From positions 103,373 to 167,372 of the forward strand of contig MKVW01000003.1 in assembly GCA_001898965.1 (NCBI GenBank): DNA of 64,000 nt, written 5' to 3'. The translations under genes and the position numbers were made by a program. Positions 45,197 through 54,935 of the stretch are shown piece by piece (the first letter of the stretch is position 1; every line of letters begins with the position of its first letter). The DNA is from Rhizobiales bacterium 62-17 (GTDB taxonomy: Bacteria; Pseudomonadota; Alphaproteobacteria; Rhizobiales; Beijerinckiaceae). The notes beneath the pieces are model-generated. The model was not told the DNA's origin. It saw nothing but the letters and a program-made list of their open reading frames with translations, and searched no databases.

Positions 45197-45688
45197 ATGT
45201 ACATCGCTCGCATCTTGTTTGCGACATTCGTCGCATTCCTCCATATCATGCCGGCTGCTGCCAAGAATTTCGCGGTTCCTGACAAGAACCCGGCCATCAC
45301 CCTCACCATTCCCGATAATTGGAAGACCGAGGAAATCGAATACGGCTATTCCGCCAGGCCTTCGGATGAAGCGGTCTTCTTCTCCGTCGAGTTTGCCAGC
45401 GCGCGCAACATCGACAAGATGATGGCGAACAATGAAGCCTGGATGAAGGAAAACGAGATCAAGCAAGTGAAGCCCATCAAGGCGGAGATGCCGATCAATG
45501 GGATTTCCTCAACCGTTTTCCAATTCCGCACGACCGATGCCAATGGTCCAACGACCGTCGAGTTCATCCTGATGCCTGCCGGCAATGAGCGCGTGATCAT
45601 GATCACCGTTTGGGGCAATGACGAAGAGCGCGAGAAGCACGGCAAGGCGATCGACGGCATTTTCGGCAGCATCAAGCCGATCAATTGA
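45197..45688 (+). CDS. Secreted protein of unknown function (DcrB/PsbP-like features)
   Basis: A 163-aa protein starting at ATG 45197. A signal peptide (RILFATFVAFLHIMPAAA) is followed by FAVPDKNPAITLTIPDNWKT, a common opening of DcrB/PsbP-like beta proteins. The C-terminal phrase VIMITVWGNDEEREKHGKAI is followed by DGIFGSIKP. Periplasmic location is likely. It ends at the bidirectional terminator 45740-45767. Confidence 0.72.
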   Translation: MYIARILFATFVAFLHIMPAAAKNFAVPDKNPAITLTIPDNWKTEEIEYGYSARPSDEAVFFSVEFASARNIDKMMANNEAWMKENEIKQVKPIKAEMPINGISSTVFQFRTTDANGPTTVEFILMPAGNERVIMITVWGNDEEREKHGKAIDGIFGSIKPIN

Positions 45689-45739
45689 TCTGTTGAAGGA
45701 ACATTCCAGTCGCGCGGACGTGCGATCAGGAGACAAGGC

Positions 45740-45767
45740 AAACTGTGTTTCGGCCGAAACGCAGTTT
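45740..45767. terminator. Bidirectional terminator-like palindrome
   Basis: AAACTGTGTTTCGG (45740-45753) abuts CCGAAACGCAGTTT (45754-45767), with a single G-T wobble. It separates two convergent genes, and the A/T-rich ends serve both directions. Confidence 0.65.
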
Positions 45768-45775
45768 GCTTTAGT

Positions 45776-46117
45776 TCAGTTGCAGCGCGTGGTGCCTAGT
45801 TTATTCGTTCGGCACGTTATGCCGTTGCTGCCTCGCGTCGTACCCAGCTTGTCGGTTCGCCATGTGTTGCCGCGATTGTCGCGCGTGACGCCGAGTTTGT
45901 TGGTGCGATAGGTGGTGCCGTCGCTGCTTCGCGTCGTGCCCAGCTTATCGGTTCTCCATGTGTTGCCGCGGTTGTCGCGCGTCACACCGAGCTTGTTGGT
46001 GCGGTAGGTGGTGTTGTCGCTACACCGCGTGGTCCCCAGCTTATCCGTTCGACATGTGAACGCCAAAGCAGGCGCCGCCGAAACGACCAAGATCACCAAC
46101 GCGCCGATCATTCGCAT
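45776..46117 (-). CDS. Secreted 16-residue tandem-repeat protein
   Basis: A 113-aa protein starting at MRMIGALVILVVSAAPALAF (46117), a signal peptide, behind GGGGGGCATTC. The mature part is five and a half copies of a 16-residue unit. Two forms alternate: RTDKLGTTR(C/S)SDxTTY and RTNKLGVTRDNRGNTW. Each unit is basic and Gly/Thr-rich, suggesting a repetitive beta structure. Single Cys residues lie in the first and last units. Function unknown; a surface or ligand-binding role is possible. Confidence 0.8.
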   Translation of the reverse strand: MRMIGALVILVVSAAPALAFTCRTDKLGTTRCSDNTTYRTNKLGVTRDNRGNTWRTDKLGTTRSSDGTTYRTNKLGVTRDNRGNTWRTDKLGTTRGSNGITCRTNKLGTTRCN

Positions 46118-46206
46118 GAATGCCCCCCGTGTCCCCAACCGACGGTCAAGTGTTAGCGTTAAATCATATCGGCGCAAGATATTTGCATCTGGTCGCGCAA
46201 GAGAGA

Positions 46207-46743
46207 TCAGGTTTCTATTCGATAGACGGATTGCACCAGCCCAGATGGGAATGCCTTTGTCATCACGTGGATGAGCGGGATGTCGCTATCGACGGAACCG
46301 AAGAGCCGGCGGCCTTCGCCAATAAGGACTGGAATCTGCGTCACCACCATATCTGCAATCAAACGCTCGCGAATGAAAGATTGCACGATCTGGCCGCCAT
46401 CGACATAGACGCGCCGCCAGCCTTCCATCGCCAGCATCTCCATTGCGGCCTTGGGAGTCATGTCCACAAAGCGAACGCGGTCCGTCAGATGGCTCGGCAC
46501 CGGAGAGGAAGCCAGGGTTTTCGAGAGCACCACCACAGGCCTGTCATAGGGCCAAGGCTCGCTAGCTGCTATTCCTTCGAAGCTGCCGCGCCCCATCACG
46601 AGACCGTCAATGTCCTTGATGAAATCCTGATAGCCGTGATTTTCATTGGGATCATCGCGGCTGAGCAGCCAGTCGATAGCCCCATCTTTCCTGGCGATGA
46701 AGCCGTCCAGACTGGTGGCGATGAAGACATGCCCGGTAATCAT
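46207..46743 (-). CDS. Dihydrofolate reductase-fold (RibD C-terminal-like) protein
   Basis: A 178-aa protein starting at MITGHVFIATSLDGFIARKD (46743) behind TGAGGTCAAAC; the longer frame to 46839 is less likely. IDGLVMGRGSFEG, RPVVVLSKTL and RRVYVDGGQIVQSFIRERLI are hallmarks of the YyaP/RibD-C family of NADPH-binding DHFR-fold proteins. True DHFR activity is uncertain. It is downstream of the tRNA-Ser gene on the same strand. Confidence 0.88.
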   Translation of the reverse strand: MITGHVFIATSLDGFIARKDGAIDWLLSRDDPNENHGYQDFIKDIDGLVMGRGSFEGIAASEPWPYDRPVVVLSKTLASSPVPSHLTDRVRFVDMTPKAAMEMLAMEGWRRVYVDGGQIVQSFIRERLIADMVVTQIPVLIGEGRRLFGSVDSDIPLIHVMTKAFPSGLVQSVYRIET

Positions 46744-46920
46744 GTTTGACCTCAGGTTGCGGACGGTGATGTTCGATGGGGTCGTAAGACGCGGCACGTA
46801 AGCGGACAAATCCGTAATGACCGCAATGGTCGTCCTCACGGATCTCCTCTGGGAGAAATGCGCGGTTTGGCTTCGTGCAGGGATCTGCCAATCCTGCGAA
46901 GCTCGAAGAGTGAAGTAGGA

Positions 46921-47014
46921 TGGCGGAGACGGAGGGATTCGAACCCTCGATAGGGCTTTACAACCCTATAACGGTTTAGCAAACCGCCGCCTTCAGCCTC
47001 TCGGCCACGTCTCC
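46921..47014 (-). tRNA. tRNA-Ser(GCU)
   Basis: The minus strand folds into a class II tRNA. The acceptor stem is GGAGACG / CGTCTCC with G73 and an encoded CCA (46921-46923). The anticodon stem GCGGU/ACCGU holds the loop UUGCUAA (anticodon GCU, reading AGC/AGU). A long variable arm and the T-loop GGUUCGAAUCC are present. Confidence 0.97.
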
Positions 47015-47292
47015 GGCTTCCGGCGCAATATTTGGCGCGGGACGGATCGGGAGCGCCGATCCGGCGGGGAAGCATATGCCCGAGGGGGCCGGCCTTTGCA
47101 AGGCGCAGAAGGCGGGTTGCCGCCGCAAATCGCGCCTTGCGACCGGATTTTCTGGGGGCATCCGGCGAGGGCCGGCCGAGGTTCCATAAATCCTTGATTT
47201 TGGACGGCGAAAGCCGGGCGTGGCCGGCTGTGCGGGGCGAGTGACGAAACTCGTTTCCGTAGATCGGCGGCACTTACTCAACGCCAGCGTGC
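47015..47292. other. Intergenic region upstream of tRNA-Ser
   Basis: A 278-base stretch between the alpha/beta hydrolase end and tRNA-Ser. It should contain the tRNA promoter. No gene or strong hairpin is seen. Confidence 0.35.
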
Positions 47293-48183
47293 TCAGGTCG
47301 CATCGGCCTCGGCGACGAATCGGGCGACGCGGGCGATGGTCGGCGCATCGAGCAGCAGCGGCGCGTGGCCCTGGTTTTCGACCACATGCGCCTGGCAGAG
47401 GCCATGGCGTTTTTGCATCTCGGTGACGGTCTCGGCCGAGAGCAGGTCGGAATTGGCGCCGCGCAGCACCAGGGTGGGGATCTGGCGCAGGCCTTCGAAC
47501 TGTGGCCAGGCCGTCGGCAGCGGCTTTTCCAGATCGATGCTTTCGAGCGTGCGAAAGAGCGCCGTGTCGTAGCGTGGCGTGAGCTTGCCGTTCTTCTCCT
47601 CGAAGGTGAGGCGGGCGAAGGCGTCCCAGTCGGCATCGCTGAGGTCGGTGAACTGGGCGCTCATCAGGCTTTTGGCGATGTCGACCGCATCGCTCCAATG
47701 GCGCGGATCGGGCAGTTTGCCGATATAGCCGCGCAGCCGCGCCAGGCCCTTCGTCTCGATCACCGGGCCGATGTCGTTGAGCACGGCGCCGTGCAGCAAA
47801 GTGGGGCGCATGGCGGCGGTGAGCATGATGTGCAGGCCGCCGCGCGAGGTGCCGACGAAAATGGCGCGCTCGACGCCGGCCGCCGTCAGCATGTCGAGGA
47901 TGTCGTCGTTCTCGATGCGCAGATCATAGTTCTGCCAGGTCTTGTCGCGTTCGGAGGCGCCGCGGCCGCGATAGTCCAGAGCGACGACACGGCGCGGCTT
48001 GCCGGCAGCGCCGCTCGCCAGCGCCAAGGCGAGGCGTTCGAAATCATAAGCCGTGCGGGCAAGGCCCGGCAGGCAGACGACGGGGATTGCTGTCGTCAGG
48101 CGCGGGCCGAAATCGAGCAGATGCAAGCGCAGGCCGTCGCGCGCCGTATAGAAGCGGCTTGCGCCGGTGATCGTTTCACTCAT
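47293..48183 (-). CDS. Alpha/beta hydrolase
   Basis: A 296-aa hydrolase with VCLPGLARTAYDFERLA (oxyanion region), VVALDYRGRGASERD, the nucleophile elbow FVGTSRGGLHIM and the terminal His in ENQGHAPLLLDAP. The Asp acid is probably in RGANSDLLSAETV. The GTSRGG elbow is common in alphaproteobacterial 'alpha/beta fold hydrolase' proteins of unknown substrate. It lies 52 bases downstream of the lytic transglycosylase start-side region's end, on the same strand. Confidence 0.88.
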   Translation of the reverse strand: MSETITGASRFYTARDGLRLHLLDFGPRLTTAIPVVCLPGLARTAYDFERLALALASGAAGKPRRVVALDYRGRGASERDKTWQNYDLRIENDDILDMLTAAGVERAIFVGTSRGGLHIMLTAAMRPTLLHGAVLNDIGPVIETKGLARLRGYIGKLPDPRHWSDAVDIAKSLMSAQFTDLSDADWDAFARLTFEEKNGKLTPRYDTALFRTLESIDLEKPLPTAWPQFEGLRQIPTLVLRGANSDLLSAETVTEMQKRHGLCQAHVVENQGHAPLLLDAPTIARVARFVAEADAT

Positions 48184-48235
48184 GCGGGAGGGAGCCTCGT
48201 GAAGACTGCATGTTAGCGCGGGTGGGAACGGCGGC

Positions 48236-50545
48236 CTAGAGCCTGGCTTCGCGGGCGCGCAAGTCCGTGTCGACCGGGCGGGGCATCGGCGTCGCGCTGT
48301 TCAAACGCACCCGATACATGCCGAGGTTTTCGACGACACGCTGCACGTAATTGCGCGTCTCGGTGATCGGAATGCGTTCGACCCAATCGATCGGATCGAT
48401 GCCGTCCTTACGCGGATCGCCATAGGCGGTGATCCATTCGCGCACGCGTTTGCCGCCGGCATTATAGGCGGCGAAGGTCAGAATAAGCGACTTGTTATAG
48501 TCGTCGAGCAGGTCGGCGAGATGGGCGGCGCCGAGCTGCGCGTTGAAGGCGACATCGCCGAGCAGGCGACTTTCATCGAAGTCGACACCGGCGCGTTGCG
48601 CGGTGCGCCGCGCCGTCGGCGTCATCATCTGCATCAGTCCCTTGGCGCCGGCATGCGACAGGGCATTGCCCTGGAACGCGCTTTCCTGGCGCGCGATCGA
48701 ATAGACGATGGGCAGGTCGGCCGAGCGGGCGAGCGGCGTGAAGGCCGGCACGCCGAAGGTCGGGAAGGCGATATCGTCGAGAGCCACGCCGCGCTGCGAA
48801 GCCAGTTTGCCGACGATCAAAGTGGCGCGCGCATCGTCGCCGCGCCGCGTCACATCGGCGAGCGCCGCGATCTGCGCTTTGTCTTCCAAGGTGCGCGCCA
48901 ATTCCATGGTCAGGCGGAAGGCGAGATCCTTTTCGCCGATCGACAGAAACATTTCGACGGCGCGGATCGGCTCGTCGCGGGCCTCGCCCTGCGCGACCGT
49001 ATCGGCGACACGCACCGGCGGATCGGGCAGGCCGAGGCGGGCGCGGGCCAACTGGCCATAGTAAGTGCTCGATTGTTCGGCGGCGATGGCATAGAGCCGG
49101 CCGGCATCTTCCGGCTCGTCGCCCTTCTCGGCAGCACGGGCCTGCCAATAGGCGGCGCGGGCGCGGGAGATCGGCGTTTGCGCGATCTCAAGCGCGGCGG
49201 CGAAATGGCCGAGCGCGCGTGTCGGATCGTTGAGGAAGCGCAGCGCGATCCAGCCAGCATGGAATTCAGCTTCGATGCGCGCTTCGCCGGATTCCGCATT
49301 GTGTTTGGCGGCGACCTGGAAGGCGGTTTCGGCGTCGCCGGCATCGAGCAGCTTGCGTGCCAGCAGACGGCGCTCGGTCCACCAATCATCGCCGCTGACG
49401 ACGACGTTGGGATCGTCGGGAATGGAGTCGAGGACGGCGGCGGCTTCCTTGAGCTTGCCGGCGCGGCGGAACTGCTGGAGGCGGGCGAACTGATAGGTTG
49501 CGTCACTGCGCAAAGGCTGCGGCACGGCATTCATCAGCTTGTCGGCATTGGCCTCGTTGGCGACCGCATTGCGCGCCTGGGCCAGCTTCACATAAGCGGG
49601 CGAGACGAGGGCCGCGACGCGCATCGAGGCGGCGAGCTTCTCCTTGTAGAAGAGGCGATCGGAGCGGAAGCGATGATCCTGTTCGGTGAGCAGCTGGCCG
49701 AACTCCTTCTGCAAGGCGTTCTCGGTCCAGGTGCCGATGTCGTCCTGGCGCCAGACCCGCGAGACGAGGGCCGTGGCTTCCTTTACATGTTTCTCGGCGA
49801 GCAGCAGTCGCGCCTGCGCGAGGCGGCCGGAGGAGGTGACGGGCTCGTGGTGCGCGAAATAGCGGCGCACGGCGGCAAGGTTCTTGTCGCCGTAAAGTGC
49901 GTCCTCGGTGCGTGCGCGCAGGAAAGTCTGTGAACGCCATTGCGGATTGCCATCGGCGAAAGCAGCCAAACGCGCCGGGCCGGCGAGGCGGGCTTGCAGG
50001 CGCAGCGCGCTCCATTCGAGCGCCTGGCGGGCGAGCGGATCGATGACGTTTTTCGCGGCCTGGTCGCCCGCTGCCAGATCGCCCTTGCGATAGGCATCGA
50101 GGGCGTTGCGGATGGCGGCGCCTTCGGGATGCGGCGGGAAAGCAACGGCGACCGGTGCGGCGGCGGGAACGTCGGTCGTGGGTGCTGTCGGGTTCGTCGC
50201 TTCGGGGGCATAGGCGGTCACGGTCGGCGCGGCTGCGGGACCCGGGGCCGGCGCGGTAAGCGCATCGATCGCAGCGACCGCCGAACCGGGCGACAAGGCG
50301 CGATGGGCATCGAGATGGGCGCCGAAGCCGACGGCGGGGTCCGGCTGGGTAACGTCTTGGAGGCCGGTGTTCAGCTTGGCAATAATGGAGGCGGGCAGCA
50401 GCGGCGCGACCGCACCCGTGCGCCGGCCATCCGACTGCGGCACGATGCCCGTCACCGTCGGCACCAAAGCGAAGATGGCCGCGGGAGCTATGGCATAGAG
50501 GGATCGGGATAATCTCAAGCGCAAAGGCGAAGGTTCCTGGGGCAA
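48236..50545 (-). CDS. Soluble lytic murein transglycosylase (Slt-like)
   Basis: A 769-aa periplasmic enzyme. The N-terminus has a hydrophobic export segment ([20 protein letters not shown]) and a Pro/Ala-rich linker to about residue 150. A helical TPR-like superhelix fills residues 150-590. The C-terminal SLT domain has catalytic Glu621 in ARQESAF, then [19 protein letters not shown] and [13 protein letters not shown]. It cleaves peptidoglycan glycan strands to 1,6-anhydro products during wall turnover. Confidence 0.93.
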   Translation of the reverse strand: MPQEPSPLRLRLSRSLYAIAPAAIFALVPTVTGIVPQSDGRRTGAVAPLLPASIIAKLNTGLQDVTQPDPAVGFGAHLDAHRALSPGSAVAAIDALTAPAPGPAAAPTVTAYAPEATNPTAPTTDVPAAAPVAVAFPPHPEGAAIRNALDAYRKGDLAAGDQAAKNVIDPLARQALEWSALRLQARLAGPARLAAFADGNPQWRSQTFLRARTEDALYGDKNLAAVRRYFAHHEPVTSSGRLAQARLLLAEKHVKEATALVSRVWRQDDIGTWTENALQKEFGQLLTEQDHRFRSDRLFYKEKLAASMRVAALVSPAYVKLAQARNAVANEANADKLMNAVPQPLRSDATYQFARLQQFRRAGKLKEAAAVLDSIPDDPNVVVSGDDWWTERRLLARKLLDAGDAETAFQVAAKHNAESGEARIEAEFHAGWIALRFLNDPTRALGHFAAALEIAQTPISRARAAYWQARAAEKGDEPEDAGRLYAIAAEQSSTYYGQLARARLGLPDPPVRVADTVAQGEARDEPIRAVEMFLSIGEKDLAFRLTMELARTLEDKAQIAALADVTRRGDDARATLIVGKLASQRGVALDDIAFPTFGVPAFTPLARSADLPIVYSIARQESAFQGNALSHAGAKGLMQMMTPTARRTAQRAGVDFDESRLLGDVAFNAQLGAAHLADLLDDYNKSLILTFAAYNAGGKRVREWITAYGDPRKDGIDPIDWVERIPITETRNYVQRVVENLGMYRVRLNSATPMPRPVDTDLRAREARL

Positions 50546-50855
50546 AAAAATCCGGCCGTTGGTCCTAATCGTGTCGTCCGATGGCAGTCCGCGTCAGGTC
50601 AGCGTGCCCGACGGTTCTTTACCAATGCTTAACCACGTAGTGCCGGCCGACGAGCCCGGCAGGGTCCGGCCGGCTCAAAAGCCACCGAAATACGCATCGA
50701 AATGCCCCTGGCGTCCGGAATCGAGGCGCCAGGGGCCATCCGCAGCCTCTTTCCACCAAGGAGGCAAAGGGCTATCAATTCAGGTTCAGAGTCGCCTGCG
50801 AATGCGGCGACCGTGCGGCGGCCCCCGCCGACCGTACAGCAAGGGAATTCCGGTG
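50546..50855. other. dapA leader with long GC hairpin
   Basis: This 310-base region separates divergent slt and dapA. GCCCCTGGCG (50704-50713) and CGCCAGGGGC (50727-50736) form a perfect ten-base stem with a 13-base loop, and no T-run follows. It may be a transcript-stability or leader structure for dapA. I do not recognise a riboswitch. Confidence 0.45.
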
Positions 50856-51767
50856 ATGACCAAGGCCCCGCTCAAGGGATGGATGACAGCTCTCGTGACG
50901 CCGTTTCGCGACGGCAAGGTCGACGAGGCCGCCTTCCGTAAACTGGTCGACTGGCAGATCACGGAGGGCATCCATGGCCTCGTGCCGGTGGGCACGACCG
51001 GCGAGAGCCCGACCCTGTCCCATGACGAGCACCGCAAGGTCGTCGAAATCTGCATCGCCGAGGCCAAGGGACGGGTGCCGGTGATCGCCGGTGCTGGCTC
51101 CAACAACACCGCCGAGGCGGTCGAGCTCGCCCGTCATGCCGAAAAGGCTGGCGCCAGCGCCGTGCTGGTGGTGACGCCCTATTACAACAAGCCGAACCAG
51201 GAAGGCATGTACCGCCACTTCAAGGCGGTGAACGATGCGATCGGCCTGCCGATCATCATCTACAACATTCCGCCCCGTTCGGTCGTCGATCTGTCGGTTG
51301 AGACGATGGCGCGGCTGTTCGAGCTCAAGAACATCGCCGGCGTGAAGGACGCGACCGGCAATGTCGGCCGCATCTCCATGCAGCGCGCCGCCATGGGGCC
51401 GGATTTCATCCAGTTCTCCGGCGACGACATCACGGCGCTGTCGTGCCTGGCCGCCGGCGCGCATGGCTGCATCTCGGTGGTGTCGAACATCGCGCCCAAG
51501 CCCTGTTCGCAATTGCAGGAAGCCTGGGATCGCGGCGATGCCAAGCAGGCGCTCGCCATTCAGGATCGGCTGACGCCGCTGCATCTGGCGACCTTCCTGG
51601 AAGCCGGTGTCACCGGCGCCAAGCATGGCCTGTCGGTGCTCGGCCGCATGACCGAGGACGTCCGCCTGCCGCTGGTGCCGATGGTCGAGACCAATAAGGC
51701 GAAACTGCGCGAGGCCATGGTCCATGCCGGCCTGATCGCCGCCGCCGCGTCGCGGGCCGCCGAATAG
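50856..51767 (+). CDS. dapA: 4-Hydroxy-tetrahydrodipicolinate synthase
   Basis: A 303-aa TIM-barrel enzyme of lysine/diaminopimelate synthesis, condensing pyruvate with aspartate semialdehyde. It shows GTTGESPTL (T47, T48), VTPYYNKP (Y110), YNIPPRS (Y136) and the Schiff-base lysine K164 in AGVKDATGN. Start at ATG 50856 after AAGGGAATTCCGGTG; the frame is open upstream but without such signals. smpB follows 84 bases later, an order usual in Hyphomicrobiales. Confidence 0.97.
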   Translation: MTKAPLKGWMTALVTPFRDGKVDEAAFRKLVDWQITEGIHGLVPVGTTGESPTLSHDEHRKVVEICIAEAKGRVPVIAGAGSNNTAEAVELARHAEKAGASAVLVVTPYYNKPNQEGMYRHFKAVNDAIGLPIIIYNIPPRSVVDLSVETMARLFELKNIAGVKDATGNVGRISMQRAAMGPDFIQFSGDDITALSCLAAGAHGCISVVSNIAPKPCSQLQEAWDRGDAKQALAIQDRLTPLHLATFLEAGVTGAKHGLSVLGRMTEDVRLPLVPMVETNKAKLREAMVHAGLIAAAASRAAE

Positions 51768-51813
51768 GGCTCGCAGGCACGGCTTACGTTCCCTATGTAT
51801 ATCACATAGGCTG

Positions 51814-51835
51814 GGCCGCGCAGGGTTGCGCGGCC
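51814..51835 (+). other. Hairpin between dapA and smpB
   Basis: GGCCGCGCA (51814-51822), loop GGGT, TGCGCGGCC (51827-51835). It ends four bases before the smpB ribosome site (AGGAG at 51839-51843) and has no T-run, so it is more likely a processing or attenuation structure than a full terminator. Confidence 0.5.
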
Positions 51836-51851
51836 GTTAGGAGTTTGAGTT

Positions 51852-52328
51852 TTGGCGCAGAAGCCGGAGCCGCGGTTCAAGGTCGCGGCGGAAAACCGCA
51901 AGGCGCGGTACGAATTTGAGATCGGCGAAAAACTTGAAGCGGGCCTGGTTCTCACCGGCACCGAAGTGAAATCCTTGCGCACCGGCAAGGCGACGATCGC
52001 CGAGAGCTATGTCGGCGTCACCAAGGCCGGCGAAGTGCAGCTCATCAACGCCAACATTCCCGAATATCTGCAGGCCAACCGCTTCAATCATGAGCCGAAG
52101 CGGCCGCGCACCTTGCTGCTCAAACAGCGTGAGATCGCCAAACTGGCGCAGGGTATCGAGCGCGAAGGCATGACCATCGTGCCGCTGAAGCTTTACTTCA
52201 ACGAGCGTGGCCGGGCGAAATTGGAAATCGCTCTGGCGCGCGGCAAGAAGCTGCACGACAAGCGCGAGACCGAGAAGCAGCGCGACTGGGGCCGCGAGAA
52301 AGCGCGCCTGCTGCGCGATCGCGGTTAG
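51852..52328 (+). CDS. smpB: SsrA-binding protein
   Basis: A 158-aa tmRNA partner for ribosome rescue, starting at TTG 51852 with AGGAG nine bases upstream. It has [34 protein letters not shown], the RNA-binding barrel through [20 protein letters not shown], and the C-terminal tail [20 protein letters not shown]. Length is normal. It is convergent with the TPR regulator gene, 11 bases apart. No tmRNA gene was found nearby. Confidence 0.97.
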   Translation: MAQKPEPRFKVAAENRKARYEFEIGEKLEAGLVLTGTEVKSLRTGKATIAESYVGVTKAGEVQLINANIPEYLQANRFNHEPKRPRTLLLKQREIAKLAQGIEREGMTIVPLKLYFNERGRAKLEIALARGKKLHDKRETEKQRDWGREKARLLRDRG

Positions 52329-52339
52329 AGTCTCTCTCT

Positions 52340-54079
52340 TCACTGCGCGTTGGGTTGCGCGGCCTGCGCGAACGCGTCGGCGGCCAGGAGATCGGCGAGA
52401 ATGCGCTCGCGTATGGGCTTTGCCATTTCCAGCCGTGCCAATGCACCGGGGATATCGCTGGCGAAGCGCGGGAAGTGTTGCGTCAGATGCGACTTCCACT
52501 TGGCGACCAGATGCGCATTCTTGTTGTGGTTGGCCATGATGATGCGCGCGATCAGACCGAGCGGCGTGCGGGTGGTCTGCGTGCGCATCACATAACGCGT
52601 GGCGAGTTCGTCATCGTTGGCCATATAGGCATTGAGGAACAGGTAGAACTGCAGCCAATTGGCGGCGTTCTCGGTGCTCGCCAGCACCTCGTTCAATAGA
52701 TTCTGGCTGAGAACATGCTCGCCACGCAGCGCATAGGCACTGCCGAGGCGGGCTTTGATCTCGGTCGAGAAAGGATTGAGCGATAGCGCGCGTCGCGCCG
52801 CCTCGTAGGCGTCGGCGAAACGCCGCTCATGAAAGCGCGAGAGAAAGAGCGCGAGATGCGCGCGGGCCGATTGCGGTGCCAGATCCACCGCTTCGTTGGC
52901 GGCGACGGCGGCATGGGTGACGGGTTCGTCGGCTTCGGTTCTATAGCCTTTGATGTAGCCATCGATGAGCATGGTCGCCAGCATGGCATAACCGATACTG
53001 GATTTTGGGTCGGCCTTGACCGTGCGCTCCAGGCAGGCAGTGGCATCATCGAAGGACTGTCGTGTTGGCGCGTTGAAATAGCGCGAGCCGTAGACCACGC
53101 ATTCGAAACCTTTCGAATTGGGGCCGAGATCGGGCGTTTGCCGATAGCGATCGACGAAGATCACGCCGTGCGTGCGCGCAAGCGTGTTGGCGAGATCGGC
53201 AACGATCTTGAGCCGGTGATCGGCGGTTAGGTCGCTGGGCAGATGATCGTAGGTTTTGCTCCAGATGATCTGGTTGTCGCCGGCGCGGATCAGACGGAAT
53301 GAAACGTTGTGACGTTCGCCACCACCGCGTCCGACACCGCCAGCCAGCACATACTCGGTGCCAGGGGCTGCCGTCGCATCGGGGTCGACCTCACGGACGC
53401 GGATGATTTCGAAACGGCCGAGCCCCGCCGCCACTTCGCGGGCCAGAGCGCTGGCCTGGAATTGCGATATGCCGCTCTCGGGGGGCAGCTCCAGCTGCGC
53501 GACGGCGATCGACGGCGGCTGAGACCAGATCGGCCCGATGGCGATGGGCGTTTCTTCGACATACGATGCTTGGCCGACCCGATAGGCGAGGGCGGCAATG
53601 GCGACGAAGAGGGCGACGAGCGTCGCGCCGGCCAGGAGCCATGGCATTCTTGGCGAGCGGGCGATTGGGTGTTCAAGGGGGGACGATTCGACTGCGAGAG
53701 CCTCCGTATCCACTGCCGGAGGGGGCGCTGATCCGCTCCGCTCGATGAATTCGGGAACATAGCTGCCGCGATTGACACGAATTTCAATGGGATCGCTGGC
53801 ACCGGGGCCGGCATAATAGGCGGCGAGCTGCTTGCGCAGCCGGGTCGCTTCGACTCGGACGACGGAATTGGTTTGCGGATCGAACTTCTCGCCGCGCGAA
53901 AATACGCTCAGAGCGACGTTATAGCCCTTCAATCGGCTGCCACGATCGGCCAGGGTTTCAGTGACGATGTAGCGCAAAAATGCCGACAGACGATCCGACG
54001 TGGCAAACGTTGGATCCTGTAAAATCTTTTCCAGACAATATGTTACCGTGTCTGAACACGGTGTCCTGGGTGTTTCCAA
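52340..54079 (-). CDS. Membrane-anchored TPR regulator (often annotated adenylate-cyclase-like)
   Basis: A 579-aa protein starting at TTG 54079 behind CAGGGACTAGGT. Residues 1-110 form a DNA-binding-like domain (LSAFLRYIVTETLADRGSRL, VVRVEATRLRKQLAAYYAG) shared with proteins misnamed adenylate cyclases. A transmembrane helix lies near 144-166 (MPWLLAGATLVALFVAIAAL). A TolB/FlgO-like segment and TPR-type helices (HAAVAANEAVDLAPQSARAH, AYEAARRALSLNPFS) follow. No cyclase domain is present. It is likely a one-component membrane regulator; it reads away from the porin island, and its promoter faces it. Confidence 0.82.
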   Translation of the reverse strand: METPRTPCSDTVTYCLEKILQDPTFATSDRLSAFLRYIVTETLADRGSRLKGYNVALSVFSRGEKFDPQTNSVVRVEATRLRKQLAAYYAGPGASDPIEIRVNRGSYVPEFIERSGSAPPPAVDTEALAVESSPLEHPIARSPRMPWLLAGATLVALFVAIAALAYRVGQASYVEETPIAIGPIWSQPPSIAVAQLELPPESGISQFQASALAREVAAGLGRFEIIRVREVDPDATAAPGTEYVLAGGVGRGGGERHNVSFRLIRAGDNQIIWSKTYDHLPSDLTADHRLKIVADLANTLARTHGVIFVDRYRQTPDLGPNSKGFECVVYGSRYFNAPTRQSFDDATACLERTVKADPKSSIGYAMLATMLIDGYIKGYRTEADEPVTHAAVAANEAVDLAPQSARAHLALFLSRFHERRFADAYEAARRALSLNPFSTEIKARLGSAYALRGEHVLSQNLLNEVLASTENAANWLQFYLFLNAYMANDDELATRYVMRTQTTRTPLGLIARIIMANHNKNAHLVAKWKSHLTQHFPRFASDIPGALARLEMAKPIRERILADLLAADAFAQAAQPNAQ

Positions 54080-54256
54080 ACCTAGTCCCTGATCGTTCTA
54101 TTTATAATTATGATCGTTCTTTTACGGTCGATGAGCGGGAAGAGAGCAGCCTCCTGAAAAAGTGCCTGGACAACAGGCATCGGTTTTATAGTGGGTTGAA
54201 GCATTTCGTGCAAAATTTTTCTCGGTTGCTCGCCTCGCCATAAAGCAGAGCAAAGC

Positions 54257-54594
54257 AATCTTAAACGTCTCAGGGTAGTTTTGGTCAGTAGCATGCAGCC
54301 TGCTGCGATGCACACTCTGGGCCAGGCGGCGGATTTATCTTCCACCAAGCCGTTCCTATTCAATATGTACCTATCTGCGATGCCTATGGCACCGGTTATT
54401 ACTGGAATCCGACATCGATACTTGCATGAAAGTTGGCGGCCGGACGTACCGTGATGACGAGTTTCGGCCAGCGAAAAAAGTGATGCCGGAGGAGGGCCCG
54501 GCAGGCTCTCTTCGGCGTGTGATTATCGGGTTTGGGCGCCGGGTAGCTTACAACGCGCTAGGAAACGGGCCGTGGCGAGTCGTTATTAAGAAAT
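54257..54594 (+). pseudogene. Decayed porin gene, N-terminal remnant
   Basis: Three frame-shifted blocks align in order with the start of the intact porins. RVVLVSSMQPAAMHTLG then QAADLSSTKP corresponds to the signal peptide and AADLPSRK. PIQYVPICDAYGTGYYWNP corresponds to PVEYVRVCDAYGAGFYWIP. DIDTCMKVGGR corresponds to GTDTCLKVGGR. Single-base losses near 54353 and 54408 break the frame. The last frame runs on through RPAKKVMPEEGPAG to TAA 54594 without barrel sequence. Both Cys of the N-terminal module remain recognisable. It is therefore a dead paralogue upstream of the array. Confidence 0.72.
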
Positions 54595-54935
54595 AATCAT
54601 ATATAACAATATATTAGATTGTTTTTCTCAATAATTGAATCCGGCAGATGGTCGGGTGACTCAATTTGTTGCGATTATCAATTGTGGCAATTTTTGCCCG
54701 AATTAGAACGCGTTCAAGGTTCGGAAAAGCTTCGATATTGTTATGCTTATCTATCTGTAACAAATGTATTTTCACCGTTACAAACTACTGCGCGCACGCG
54801 TGTAGCCTACAGTCGACCGTCACAATCCCGTCAAAGTCTCTCTGGCTGCGACTCGATCTCTCTCAGATCGGGCGGGGCATGACTGTGAATATGCCGACCG
54901 ACACAGACGGGGGCGTGTCTCAGAGGAGAGCAAGA
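54595..54935. promoter_or_regulatory. AT-rich leader of the first intact porin
   Basis: The region is strikingly AT-rich (AATAATCATATATAACAATA near 54592-54615). It carries CAATTGTGGCAATTTT at 54679-54694, shared with the leader of the fifth-position porin (61096-61111, 15 of 16 identical). The open frame running into the porin from 54666 is not needed, because a good GTG start exists at 54936. Confidence 0.45.

Noticed and set aside
50704..50736. Lysine riboswitch upstream of dapA
   Set aside because: A single long hairpin without the multi-helix junction of the lysine aptamer; no riboswitch features recognised.
52340..54079. Adenylate cyclase
   Set aside because: Similar proteins carry this label, but no nucleotide-cyclase domain is visible; only DNA-binding-like, membrane and TPR segments are.
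54666..54935. 90-codon N-terminal extension of porin copy 1
   Set aside because: A GTG start with a good ribosome site and a normal signal peptide occurs at 54936; the extension would bury the signal peptide.
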